DNA from: Prosopocoilus inquinatus
Lineage: Eukaryota > Arthropoda > Insecta > Coleoptera > Lucanidae
Direction of reading: 5' to 3'
DNA length: 64,000 nt
Assembly: GCA_036172665.1 (NCBI GenBank)
Contig: CM069874.1
Span: 48,342,707 to 48,406,706, forward strand
Both the position numbers and the translations under genes were made by a program. Positions 35,562 to 46,959 of this stretch are shown one piece after another (position 1 is the stretch's first letter; every line of letters begins with the position of its first letter). Below the pieces are notes generated by a model that was not told where the DNA came from, ran no database searches, and was given only the letters and a program-made list of their open reading frames with translations.

Positions 35562-36657
35562 ACCGGGTGTCCCGCGCCATATGCTCACCTTTCTAGAATC
35601 TTTATTTATTAATCGATTAACCTGAATTTTGGAGATGATAAACTAAACAAAAAATGGAATTTTTCGACATACTGATAGTCGTCATAGGACTTCCGGTTTC
35701 GCCGAAAGTGATATGAATGTTCTTATTTTAAATGAAACACCCTATATATTTTTACATATATAAAATCTATGGATCATTACGAGTCCGAATACGTATCAAT
35801 TGTTAATTTTGGTTTCCATGACAACAAAAAAAAAGAACTTTTTTATTTTTCAATCTAGAAAGCTATGAATCGCATTTTTTCGATCTAATGCGATCAAGTG
35901 TTTCGAAAAAATCACTCCTTTGATGGTATTTTGGTTTTTAACATTTTTACATTATTTGAAATTTTCATTAGCTCTTAAATCATTTTTTTTCGATAGAACC
36001 GCATATGTTTCTTAGCTTAGTTCAACAGAACATTTTTTTCTGAGTACGTTGATACCAAATACGTCATATTTTCTTTGAAAGTCATTTGAAATAAAGGGAG
36101 TGTAAAATTTCAATAAGACATGCTCTATTTTAAATTATTTTCAAAGAAAATATGACGTATTTGGTATCAGCGTACTCAGAAAAAAAATGTTCAGTTGAAC
36201 TAAGGTAAGAAACATATGAGGTTCTATCGAAAAAAATGAGTTAGAGCTAATGAAAATTTCAAATACTGTAAAAATGTTAAAAACCAAAATACCATCAAAG
36301 GAGTGATTTTTTCGAAACACTTGATCGCATTAGATCGAAAAAATGCGATGCATAGCTTTCTAGATTGAAAAATAAAAAAAGTTCTTTTTTCTTGTTGTCA
36401 TGGAAACCAAAATTAACAATTGATACGTATTCGGACTCGTAATGATCCATAGATTTTATATATGTAAAAATATATAGGGTGTTTCTTTTAAAATAAGAAC
36501 ATTCATATCACTTCCGGCGAAACCGGAAGTCCTATGACGACTACCAGTATGTCGGAAAATTCCATTTTTTGTTTAGTTTATTGTCTCCAAAATTCAGGTT
36601 AATCGATTAATAAATAAAGATTCTAGAAGGGTGAGCACATGGCGCGGGACACCCGGT
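35562..36657. mobile_element. 1.1-kb foldback element, copy 2
   Basis: Starts ATACCGGGTGTCCCGCGCC and ends with the inverse of it. Arms of about 520 bp meet near 36110. Both arms contain AATGAACACCC- or AACACCC-type internal termini (about 35745 and 36478), suggesting a smaller element nested inside. Flanks show TTAAT at the left and TTAATT at the right, compatible with a short target duplication but not decisive. Confidence 0.9.
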
Positions 36658-36659
36658 AT

Positions 36660-37080
36660 TAATTGGAGTTAACTTAATGTTTGTAAATCTTCTTTATTTT
36701 CTATTGAAAAAATTTTTTCTCCTTCGTTTTTTCTTACTAAGACTTTCCTGTTTTGGTACCATATGCATTTCCAACCAATTTGTCTATCCTACTGCAATGT
36801 CAGGTCAAAAAGCGATCGTAAGATGTCGCTGTTTTATCTGTTCATCACTCTTACATCGCAATTGCGAATAAATTGGACAAGTCCCTTTTGTTTGCAGTGG
36901 GAAGGTCGAGCTACGTCTCTGCTGACGAAGCCCCAAACAGGCCTGAAGCAGCTGTATAGAGGCTGCTCGAGGTTTTCACTGCAATCAAAAACGATTTGCA
37001 ACAAATTGTTTTGATAACTTTTGAGTAAGAAATTTTCTTTTATAATTAATAGTTAAGGCGCTATTGAAGAAATCGATACC
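36660..37080. other. no gene recognised
   Basis: Two short overlapping plus frames (36677-37014) without known domains. Confidence 0.35.
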
Positions 37081-37257
37081 AATGAGCCACTCTGTATAAC
37101 AAAATTCGAAAAAAAGACGCGTTAATCTGAGGCCCAAACGCCGGCAGATAAACAAGAAACGGCGGACAAATAACGGATACGATAAGGCCGCACTCGAAAA
37201 TAGCATCGAAATAATTTCAAAACTTATTCCCGATAAGCCGCACAATAGAGGAAGAAA

Positions 37258-37280
37258 CCGCGGTGAGTCGCCTCCACGTG
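37258..37280 (+). promoter_or_regulatory. putative juvenile-hormone response element 1 (E-box CACGTG)
   Basis: The motif contains GTGAGTCGCCTCCACGTG, with CACGTG at 37275-37280. The CCTCCACGTG core corresponds, as far as I recall, to the Met/Taiman-binding core of the Kr-h1 juvenile-hormone response element described in silkworm and red flour beetle. It matches 22 of 23 bases with element 2 on the other strand. Confidence 0.5.
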
Positions 37281-38074
37281 CCGCTTTTCCACGGGCCAGA
37301 CGAAAAGGCGTAATCGACACGAGAGGGGCAAGATAGGGCCCGCTCGCGCGCCTTCGTCGCGCCACGAACGCCACCGAACGTGTAGGAGGTAAATATTTAG
37401 TTTGATTTCGGAGCGCTTTTCGCTAAGTCCCGAAATACGATCGAGTGCTTGCTTTATTTTTTTCAAACGGCGATCTCAACGCGCGAGTGACCGTCAAAAA
37501 GAAGAATGATAAAGCGATGATGATGCTGATGATGATAAGAGCAGGCGAATAATTTTATATTTATTTTTGTGAGAGAAAGTCAACGTTGCCTGCCGTGCAA
37601 TTATCTGGCTGCAGAATTTTTGGTGGATGCGAATTTTACTTGACCTCTTTTTTGACCCAGACAACATAACTGTAAGTACCCCTATTAAATGTTTTTTTTT
37701 TTTTAATTACTATGCTAATGAGATATGACCACATATTATTATTGGCACTCATATTTCGATTGTTTTTGTAATAATTGTTTTGTTTTTTTGGTGTTTTCTT
37801 TTGTGATGTCAACTGACACGTCAAAAAATAAGTTTGCTTTTTTTTTTTTGGTGTTATATTTTGTTATGTGTAGTAGGGGCAGTCGAAATTAGTTTTTCGC
37901 GCAGCGGCAAAATAATGATGTTTTATTTTTGTCATTCAATAAACAGTGTGCATTCAATTTTTTGGTGTATTTTAGGAGTAAAAAAAATGATGGTAGGGGG
38001 AGTTCTGAAACGCCGACCTACGTCTCTCTAGGTTGACGAGGTCGGTGATCGTTATAAAAACCGGCATAGGTCCC

Positions 38075-38097
38075 CACGTGGAGGCGACTCACTGCGG
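38075..38097 (-). promoter_or_regulatory. putative juvenile-hormone response element 2 (E-box CACGTG)
   Basis: Read on the minus strand this is the same 23-bp motif as at 37258, with one difference (A for G at the fifth base). CACGTG is at 38075-38080. A degenerate third copy on the plus strand at 38161-38177 keeps CCGCAGTG and TCGCCTC but has lost the E-box. Confidence 0.5.
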
Positions 38098-38611
38098 AGC
38101 GAACGCTCGTGCGAATTCAACGAAAATCGGCCTATATCGGACCACGAGCTCTCCGAGAAACCGCAGTGGCTCGCCTCGTTGCAATGCCGCTCGTGGCATT
38201 TTTTAACGATAACTTGTTTTGTTTCATAAAACATCTCGCGCCTTAATATAAATAGAAGTCGTAAACAATATAATTTCAAATGGGTTATATTACTTATCTG
38301 CAGATTACGGATGGTCGTGTATGGAGTTCGCACTGACAAACTTGACCTACTCAAGATGAATGGGGCGCTGTTATATGCCGGTTAAACTTAGTAAGTAGTT
38401 ACACATTCTTCAAGGCACGCCGGCAGGTGATTCGGACACCGGCCTAGACGGACACCAGACTTTAATTTTCATGCAAATTCCGGCTCAATTTCGTCACAAA
38501 TATCGAAACTTTCTATTTATACGTGCGCAACGCACAACTGCGAAACAAAAGAAACTCCGATTCTCGTGTGTACGTCACGCCACCCAACCCAAATTGTCCT
38601 CACACACGGCA

Positions 38612-38670
38612 TACCTATACAGGGTGTTCCATGGGAAGCCGCTACAATCGCTAACATTCTTATTTGTACA
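38612..38670. repeat. fragment of CAGGGTGT-ended repeat
   Basis: TATACAGGGTGTTCCATGGG followed by AAGCCGCTACAATCGCTAAC matches, inverted, the right end of the foldback at 44.66-45.39 kb. A second terminus GTACAGGGTGTCCCAAACC follows at 38667. Confidence 0.75.
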
Positions 38671-38976
38671 GGGTGTCCCAAACCTTTGGAAAAGACCAAT
38701 GAGAAGTTAGCAATAAAATTATGAAATTTCAAAACGCTGCCACCGCTAAAATAACGATCACAGATCAATAATATTTAATCTCTTACAAAGAGTATAATGT
38801 GTAGATTCCCCTCATATGAAGAAACTGAAAAAAATATTTGATATTAAGTTAACTATGACTATTTAAACCAGCATAAGTCATTTTTCATATATCGCACCAA
38901 AACAATTGCTTTCACTGAAAATTTTCACACAGTCATAAAGTAAACATACATATCTATTTAATAATGCCTTTAGAAA

Positions 38977-39535
38977 GTTTTAGCCGGTTGATTTAAAGTA
39001 ATTAGAAATTAATTAAGAGTGACGCTCGGACCAATGAAACAGTACCAATTTCAAATGTTCATCACTTCTCTCACAGCACTTGCATAAAAATTCTGTTTGC
39101 AGAATATGAAAGCACGGATCGAAATCTATCGTTTAAACTACCCTCTGAGTTTTAGCCGGTTGATTTGAAGTAATTAGAAATAAATAAAAGTGACGCTTGG
39201 ACCAATGAAACAGTACCAATTTCAAATGTTCATAACTTTTCTCACAGCACTTGCATAAAAATTCTGTTTGCAGAATATGAAAGCACGGATCGAAATCTAT
39301 CGTTTAAACTACCCTCTGAGTTTTAGCCGGTTGATTTGAAGTAATTAGAAATAAATAAAAGTGACGCTCGGACCAATGAAACAGTACCAATTTCAAATGT
39401 TCATAACTTTTCTCACAGCACTTGCATAAAAATTCTGTTTGCAGAATATGAAAGCACGGATCGAAATCTATCGTTTAAACCATCCTCTGAGTTTTAGCCG
39501 GTTGGTTTGAAGTAATTAGAAATTAGTAAATTGTG
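38977..39535. repeat. 171-bp tandem array, three full units and a partial fourth
   Basis: The word GTTTTAGCCGGTTG begins units at 38977, 39149, 39320 and 39491, spacings of 172, 171 and 171. The second and third units differ by very few bases. Each contains TTCTGTTTGCAGAATATGAA and ATCGTTTAAAC. The fourth unit diverges after about 45 bp. Confidence 0.95.
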
Positions 39536-39539
39536 ACGT

Positions 39540-40580
39540 TTGCAAAAATAAAAAAAACTTTACTTTGCGCTTTGTGAATTATGACCAAGGTTTGAACTTT
39601 GCATTGAGTACACAGGGTGTTCAAAGTTTTTGTTATACGCACACAACAACTTCGTTATTATGAAAGGTACGAAGTCGTACAAATTGGCAAAAATATACTG
39701 CTTTTACTCATGATTAGTAATTAAGCATTGTCCATGCATAAGCTGACCGGATCAGTCAGATTACGGTGGAATTCTCGATATGTTCTTCGTCTGATGAGGT
39801 CTCAATTAGGGTCGAAATCGCTATGAGAACCCTGTTGCAATTTAGCTGAATTGTAGCAGATTTTTAATGATTTTTTTTTAATGATGAGTACAAATATCGC
39901 AATAACTCCTTCATTATTTGTTCTGAGGTTAAATAGTATAGAGTACTTTATATTTAGAATTTACTATTCTTTCGTTTCACAACAAAAAATACCGAATATT
40001 TCATTAAAGAAAAGTTTACATGTGAAGATATTATGAGAACGCGATGCGTAATTGTTTTTTTGGTATCGCCGCTTAATTGTGGGTTCATTATTGCTGATAA
40101 TTTGAACGATTTCGTACCTTAATAATTATGAAGTTATTGTATATATACAGTGTTTCCCAAAAGTAACGGATAAATTCTATAAAATGGTTAAGAAAAAGAA
40201 AAATTATCAGGTCGATTTTTATTTTTAAATCATCATTTGAGGGTGTAATTTTCAATCCCCCATCTCTAAGCTATAACAACCCCAACTTTAAAAATTCAAG
40301 TAGCAAAGTACCCCTTGTGATGCCTCGTTTAGTAACACTTTTAATGTTGAAAGTTTGTTAAAACTTGCGGTTTATATTGGATTTTCTCTTAATTCAGAAG
40401 GGCATTATTCGAATCGTGAATCGATATTTTTAGACATCTATCTCCAACCATCTTTTCTATTTGCAAACTTTTCTTCTTCCCACATATTATTTGTGCATCA
40501 TAGTATATTTATTTAAGCTTTAATCATTCGCGATTACTGAGAATCACTGGGACACACTGTATAATGGAAACTTTGATCAC
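39540..40580. other. no gene recognised
   Basis: AT-rich with isolated repeat termini: CACAGGGTGTTCAAAGTTTT (39612) and TATACAGTGTTTCCCAAAAG (40145). Confidence 0.4.
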
Positions 40581-40582
40581 CC

Positions 40583-40890
40583 TATACAGACTGTTTCAAA
40601 ATAACTCGTCACTATTGCAAACTATTTTATTATTAAAGTTACAGATACAATTAAATTAGCAAACTAGTAGTATCTTTCGTCCTGATTGCAACGATGCATT
40701 AAAAAAACAATTGAACATCGCGTTTATGAAATAAAGGGAAAAGAACACTTTTTTTAAATAGAACACACTGTATATTATTTGACCAATCGATAGAGAATAA
40801 AATTCTGAATTAAAATTGTTCTTTATCATTTTATCGGAAATTAATAAATAAAGAAGATATTTTGATTTTTTACAAATTCATTAAGATGAC
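40583..40890. repeat. dispersed repeat, inverted copy of 15.97-16.28 kb
   Basis: Begins ATACAGACTGTTTCAAAATA and contains GAACACACTGTATATTATTT at 40762. It is matched through most of its length by the other copy in the opposite orientation. Confidence 0.8.
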
Positions 40891-40899
40891 TTTTACTGC

Positions 40900-41700
40900 T
40901 AACTTCTCATCGGTTGGAAAAGTACGAAAGTGTCCCTTTAAATTCATTTTATCAAGAAGATGTCTTAGCAAAAGATGAGTAGCTTCAAAATCATTCTTTT
41001 CTTTGAATATCTCTATTTTTAAAACTTGTTTGAATTGAATTACGGTTATTTACAAATGAACAGTCAATGAAAAATTCAAGTAAGGTGTTTTGTTGCAACA
41101 ACTGCGAAATTCAGGTTCAAACTATTCGAAACACGAATCAAACTTTTAAGCGAAAGAAAGCACCTTTTCATTCCGCGTAATTTAAAATTACTTTCAAATA
41201 TGCATTGGGTCTCATATAATTGACCAATTTCTTGTCATTGCCAGTTTTATTGAATGTTAAAGATTTGGAAGCCTCAAAAATATTTAAAAAGTTAATAATA
41301 GTTCATTTTTATTTGGTGTAGTAACAAGCGCATATTCTCCAACCTACTTTTTTTCTTCAGGATTTTAGTGTGAAAATGCGATTTCCGTAATTGTCCCAAT
41401 TTATAAAAGTCGCTAAAAATAGCCAGTCCTATTTGTTTTTTCTGTATTAATCAGTACACTGCGAGTAGAATATGTGCTTAAGATGATACAAACCTCTAAA
41501 ATCGCATTGCTGCAGTTTTTTTTTTTTTTTGCTCAAATAAAATCCTAAATATCGTCCTCTGTAAATCTGTTATTTCAGCAACGTCAAAGTTAAATCATCC
41601 TACCTAGTTTATCCAACACGTCGACAATCTCTTTTTATGTTTAGTGAAGCAGAGTACACCTGCACTAAAGTGCCAGAGCAGGTAAAATATTCATATTGTT
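40900..41700. other. no gene recognised
   Basis: AT-rich without notable frames or repeats. Confidence 0.35.
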
Positions 41701-41704
41701 AGTT

Positions 41705-42815
41705 GTAATACAGCATGACGATAAATAGCAAGATAATTAAATGCGTACACTTTTAGCTCGTCATTTCGGTAATGCATTAAAATGAGTAAAAGAAATCAAA
41801 CAAGAAAAAATCCTTCCCTCTGATATCTGGTATTACGTTACACGAACATAACTTAAAAAGTTCGATGAAATTTGTAGACAAAAAAAGGTGGTTTAGCTTC
41901 AAATCTGCCGAAAATATCATTTCGGTAACGGTTATTTCGGTAACAAACTTGCATTACGGCTGTTTACCCAGCAACAAAATCGGTTTTTTTCTTTCATAGG
42001 CTCACTTTTTATTAAAATCTTATCAAATTTTCGCTAAAAGTTTTAGTAAATTCTAAAAAAAAAACCAAATATACCGAAAAATAATAAATAATTTGTGTTC
42101 AACGAAAACTACTAATTTTTGTAATTTTTCCCAGCCTATAAGATATCACTCAAATTTTTAAATTCTGTTAGACGGCTAAAAGCCAGTTTTACAAGAATTG
42201 GTAAAAAGGCCTTAAAAATTAAGTTAAAAAATTCGAAAATGTAAGCTTTTGCCTGAAATTTTGTAGTAGTCAACAACAATAAAAAACTTAACTGAAGAAG
42301 GATATATTAATATATACATACAGATTAATGAATTCTAAAATACCAAACAAGTAAAGGATACGTTACTTGTTAGGTAAATATTTATCAGTTAGCCCTGACG
42401 TTGCCTCAGTTCCACAAGCTAATGTGTTTCACAGTTTTTCTGTTTGATTTTTCTCATGTGAAATTACGTTAAATTGGTTTTCGGGAATCACTTGTTTATT
42501 TCTTTTGTTGATATGATAAACGTTTTATTGTTTTGAGTATATGTGCTTATTTCCCGTCCAATGGTAAACTGAAATTTGTATAAATCACCGAAATGACTAT
42601 TGCGCATATCAAATCAGATTCCCTTAGTTACATTGAAACGTAAGTAATAATAATAATCTTTATTCTTCAATTGACAGCACGATATGTTTTGAATGTATGA
42701 TCTTTGCTGATACTGAAAAGCTTAATACTGGCAAACAAAATTTAAAATAATTTTCAAATCTTTTATCAATACTTTCTTTGTCAAACTGGACAATTATATG
42801 TTATCCACCCACATA
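41705..42815. repeat. 1.1-kb dispersed repeat with TTTCGGTAA motifs, copy 1
   Basis: From TACAGCATGACGATAAATAG at about 41711 to ATCCACCCACATACA it aligns throughout with 61479-62555, with indels. GTCATTTCGGTAATGCATTA near the left has an inverted counterpart, ACCGAAATGACTATTGCGCA, near 42587. ATTTCGGTAA words also occur at 41928 and 41934. There is no coding frame. It is probably a non-autonomous element of unknown class. Confidence 0.8.
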
Positions 42816-42834
42816 CAAGTTTCAACTTATTATG

Positions 42835-42890
42835 ATAAGTTATGTTTGTAACTAACTTATTATAATAAGTTAGTTACAAACATAACTTAT
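42835..42890. repeat. perfect 56-bp palindrome
   Basis: ATAAGTTATGTTTGTAACTA followed by ACTTATTA is mirrored exactly about 42862.5 with no loop, giving 28-bp arms. It lies immediately after the 1.1-kb repeat. Confidence 0.95.
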
Positions 42891-43079
42891 TATTTTTTAA
42901 ATGGAACACCATACAGTAGGACCTCTATAATTCGAACATGCTCTAATCCGAATCTCCAGTAATCCAAACAGCAGAGATTCCCAACACTGGCCTAGATTTT
43001 TTAAATGTCATTACGCTGGTATTTTATACTTACGTAATTATATTACGAACAGCGCCTCCAAATGTCAACATATTATATA

Positions 43080-43300
43080 TTTCTGAAATCAGGAAAATAT
43101 GATCTTTCATCTATGCGAACAATATACAGGGTGTTTCATTATAAAAAAAACAAAAAATGTATTTTTTTCTCCAATATGTGATGCGCTTTTGTTTCTTGTG
43201 ATATCTCTAAAAAATAATAGCCATAAAATCCTACAACTTTTGCATTTAAAATTTTTCCTTAGCTCCTAAAATAAACCCTCTAGAAAGATTGCAAAATATA
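43080..43300. repeat. copy of the 5.8-6.5 kb foldback arm
   Basis: GAAATCAGGAAAATATGATC, ATACAGGGTGTTTCATTATA and CTCCAATATGTGATGCGCTT follow in the same order as at 6305-6510. Confidence 0.85.
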
Positions 43301-43610
43301 AAAAAAAACCTGTAACACATACTTACTCTTAATAACCTCAAAAGTGTAGACGTTTAATTTCCCGGATTTTATAAATCTCAAAAAAGAAAATTCCCTATTG
43401 GATACTTAAAGCGACGTTGCTATTGTTACTCGACACATAATGCTAAATCCTTACTCTTCGTATCCCCAAAAATTAATTAAGGCTAAGCCCCCAAAATAAC
43501 AGAGCTGCAATTTTTTAAATCCTCAAGCTCAACTTCTTGGCTTTTATAAATTTTTCAAACGTTTGGAATTCTTTTTTTTTGTGATCCTTCGTTTTCCATA
43601 TACAGATAAA

Positions 43611-43701
43611 ACCACTCTAAGTAGGCATTGCCTGCATCGGCTCCGCATATCCTTGTAAGGGTGCCTCGTGAACCCTCGATTGTGCCTACTTAATGTGGTG
43701 G
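43611..43701. repeat. 90-bp hairpin with TAAGTAGGCA arms
   Basis: ACCACTCTAAGTAGGCA at the left is matched inverted by TGCCTACTTAATGTGGT at the right. The enclosed 55 bases are GC-rich (CTGCATCGGCTCCGCATATC) and have no counterpart elsewhere in the window. Confidence 0.6.
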
Positions 43702-43704
43702 AAT

Positions 43705-44400
43705 CGGTATGTTAATCGTATCAAATCAAGTTGGCTATTATGGAATATGTAAAAAAATACAGATCTTTGGTTTTTTTTTTTGGGGTATTTTACGTTATTT
43801 TTTCAATGCTACGTGACGCCATTTCTCAATGCCACACGACGTCATTCGCGGTCTTATGATGGCCGCTGCATTACGATACCGCTTTCCTAGGAAAACATTA
43901 TTGACTATGAGTTCAGTTTGCATTGAAATGTATGTTTTTTTGTGCAATTATTAGTTCGAATTAACTGTATATTTTATTGCAGTTTTAGTTAGCCCTTGAA
44001 GAGACGATAAAAATAACATCACATTATATTTACTTATTTTTAGTATCTACCGAGTTATTTTTAATTTTATGCAAAAAAGTCACGTTTGATCGTCTGCCAA
44101 ATTGTCAATTTTAATGATACGACAGTCAATCTAAGACCAAAATATTTCTAAACTTCTGTAATTTTACAATATTCAACTCTTTTAAAAATCTAGTGACTGT
44201 AAACAACACTACGCTTCAGTTTGCATATTGTAAAAGTCATTTTTTTTAAATGGATCACCCCGTATAAGTAATACAGCTATGGGCGTTCTGCGCCACTTTC
44301 TTATGGAGAATTAACATTGTGTCACAAATTTGTTTGTATGGTTGCCCATGGTCGCGAGTTGTTGGCGCTCGGAGTTTGATGATCATCTTCTAAACAACTT
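43705..44400. other. no gene recognised
   Basis: AT-rich, with an AAATGGATCACCCCGTATAA repeat terminus at 44250. Confidence 0.35.
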
Positions 44401-44406
44401 TAATAG

Positions 44407-44515
44407 ATTACGATCAGCTTCTGAACAGCAAGCTGTTAAAAGTTGATCGTCAAGCTGTTAAAAGCTGATCATGAAGATGTTAAAAGCTGATCGTAATCTG
44501 TTAAAGCTGTTTAAA
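44407..44515. repeat. 22-bp tandem units with one inverted unit
   Basis: CAAGCTGTTAAAAGTTGATC starts a 22-bp unit at 44429, repeated at 44451 and 44473 with few changes and partly at 44495. The preceding 22 bases (44407-44428) are the same unit in inverted orientation. Confidence 0.75.
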
Positions 44516-44654
44516 AGCTTAAGCTATATATATAGTATGATTGGAAAGCTCGTAGAAACGGCTATATGTATATATATATAAATGCTATAATTCTCTATAA
44601 GACATTCTCTTGACATAATAAATTTAAAGGGGCATTTTAGCACTTTTCGAGAGG

Positions 44655-45394
44655 TTTGGGACATCCTGTATTTCTTCAAAGTAACTTAAATTAGAAAATT
44701 TAGAATGTATTTCCTCCTCGATTTTATGATACCTTTGAAAAAACAAACGACTCTCAGGTTTTCGAGATTTTCAATTATTTTCAATTTTTTTAAACGGAAC
44801 ATTATGTTTTTTAACGTTGCGTCTCGTTCAGAATGTCAAATTAAGTAGGTATGTCTCTAATATATTATCTATCAAAACAGAATGTTTCATAAATAATTCA
44901 ATCTTGATATTCGTGGCAAAAAGTGTATCATTACGATAGTCTTTTTATTCACCAACACATGTTGTATCTTCAAACAGGAGAATAAAGGAAGTATGTTCAA
45001 ATTGTCAGACCTGTGTAAACTGTCTTATTTAAAAATTTCTTTAAATTTAGGTCATACTAAAAACCTTTGTGTCAAATATTGAAAGCACGATATGTTAATA
45101 TGTCTATTACCATTATTTACTAATTAATTTATAAAATAATAGACTTAAGAGAGGGATATTTTAGATGGGTACTAAGCTTGACATTCTAAACGCGACACGG
45201 TTATAAAAAATTTAATGTTCCATTTCAAAAAGTTGAAAACAATTGAAAATCTCGAAGATCTGGTAGTCATTTGTTCTTTCGAAGGTACCGTAAAATCGAG
45301 CAGGGAAAGTCCTGAAACTTTTCTAAATTAAGCTAAAACTACAAATAAGAAAGTTAACTATTGTAGCGGCTTTCCAAGAACAACACCCTGTATA
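44655..45394. mobile_element. foldback element, CAGGGTGTTGTTC type
   Basis: Left-arm blocks CTCCTCGATTTTATGATACC and TTTTCGAGATTTTCAATTAT (about 44715-44785) are matched inverted at about 45235-45300. The right terminus is AACACCCTGTATACTTATAG (45382). The terminal 55 bp of the right end recur at 38.61 kb. Confidence 0.75.
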
Positions 45395-45399
45395 CTTAT

Positions 45400-46130
45400 A
45401 GAATTCCAACTTTTCGTCATCTTTATTAATTCTGCATTTTATTAATTAAATAAAAAAAAAATTACACATGGCAAATTGCCGGCGCGCCTGCCTCAACGTC
45501 ATAATATGCAAATTTTTTCCAACTCCATTTGATTTTATTGCGGATTTTTCTCGGCTTTCTCAGCGATGACTGTTGTGCTGACCTTGAAGTCGAGAAAAGT
45601 AAATTCCATGTCGTTTCGCGCGCCATAGTTATCGTAAATTTTCTGTGAGGTAATTTATGCGGAACATAAAACAAAAGAGCTACTTTTTTTTTCTTTGTCG
45701 AGAGTTGCTAAAAGAATTGATTTAAAATGATAAATTTCACATTTCACTTTTTCACAATTTATCGATTTCTTGAACACGTCAGCGAAAATGACGGAAACTA
45801 TGACGTGAAAGTACAGTACATTTTCAAATAATTTGTACAGCCTTACGTACATTATACATACCGGGTGTGTCATCCAACGGGGGTTTCTTCAACAGCGCCG
45901 TTTCTGCTGGGTGTACACCGAGATTCATATTTTCAGGATGAATTGAACATCAAAAAAATAAGGTCACTATTTTAAACAATTTTTTTTTCGAAATCGATAA
46001 TTGAGAAATTAGCAATATTGTAAGGCAGTGGTTTCCAAACTTTGTTACTATACTCCTCCTTTAATAAAAAAGCTAATCTTGCCGGCTTCCCCTCTCCCAT
46101 ATGTCATAAAACTATACAGAAGTTTATCTG
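45400..46130. other. no gene recognised
   Basis: Two short minus frames (45462-45873) without a known domain. An ACATACCGGGTGTGTCATCC terminus lies at 45856. Confidence 0.35.
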
Positions 46131-46133
46131 TAT

Positions 46134-46955
46134 ACACCCTGTTTCAAAGTAAGTCGGCACCATTGCTAACTTTCTTATTTTTAGAGCTACAGAGTTGTTC
46201 AAATTAGCAAATTTGTTTGATCTGTCCCGATCATTACAAATATGAAAACAGAAAAACAATTGAGTGTAAACTTTTCGAGATATCTTTTGTTACATTATGT
46301 TTTCTTTTAATGGAACACCCTATATATTATCATCGTAAACGAAAGAAAACTGAATTTTAATAATAAGACGCTATGTACGCCATATTTGAAAAATGTCGTA
46401 TAACTGAGATTGGTCAACTTAAAATTGACAAGAAGCGTCTCCTCTTTTACTCTAATAATTTTGACTTAATTCATTAATGACCTCTAGTGATGTAAAAATA
46501 GGGTACTTTAGATTATTTTGTACACCCTTACTTATAATTTTTTATCATAACCTAACTTTATTAAACAAAGTAGTAACAATGCATCATTACATCATTAGAG
46601 TTGGCCAATGAATTAAATAATAATTATTAAAAAAAGATGAGAGGCTTTTCGTCAATTTTAAGTTGATATATCTCAGTTACATGACATTTTTCAAATATGG
46701 TGTACATAAGAACTTATTACTAGAATTCGATTTTCTTTCGTTTACGATGATAATATACAGGCTGTTCCATGAAAAGAAAATATGTAACAAAAGACATCTC
46801 GAAAAATTTACACTCAATTGTTTTTCTGTTTTCATATTTGTAATGAGCGGAACAGAGCAAACACATTTGCTAATTTAAATGACTCTGTAGCTCTAAAAAT
46901 AAGAAAGTTAGTAATTGTGCCAACTTACTTTGAAACAGGATGTATATACATGGTG
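46134..46955. mobile_element. 0.8-kb foldback element with TATACACCCTGTTTC ends
   Basis: TATACACCCTGTTTCAAAGT at the left is matched inverted at the right end, and the arms (about 330 bp) stay aligned through AACAATTGAGTGTAAA, GTAAACGAAAGAAAA and CAACTTAAAATTGACAAGAA. Centre near 46540. The 71-codon plus frame within is accidental. Confidence 0.88.
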
Positions 46956-46959
46956 TACA

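Larger units (their letters stand above)
37081..38610. promoter_or_regulatory. GC-richer unique block, candidate distal Kr-h1 regulatory region
   Basis: GC-rich stretches at 37100-37480 and 38010-38600 flank an AT-rich part. No repeat or coding domain was recognised. The block carries two copies of a 23-bp E-box motif and a third, E-box-less relative (see separate entries). TATAAAAA at 38053-38060 lies 15 bp from the second motif. It sits 11-12 kb upstream of the Kr-h1 start codon and is the only unique block with such a motif pair. The link to Kr-h1 is inference. Confidence 0.45.

Noticed and set aside
38977..39535. CRISPR-like array
   Set aside because: The whole 171-bp unit is repeated without unique spacers, and the genome is eukaryotic.
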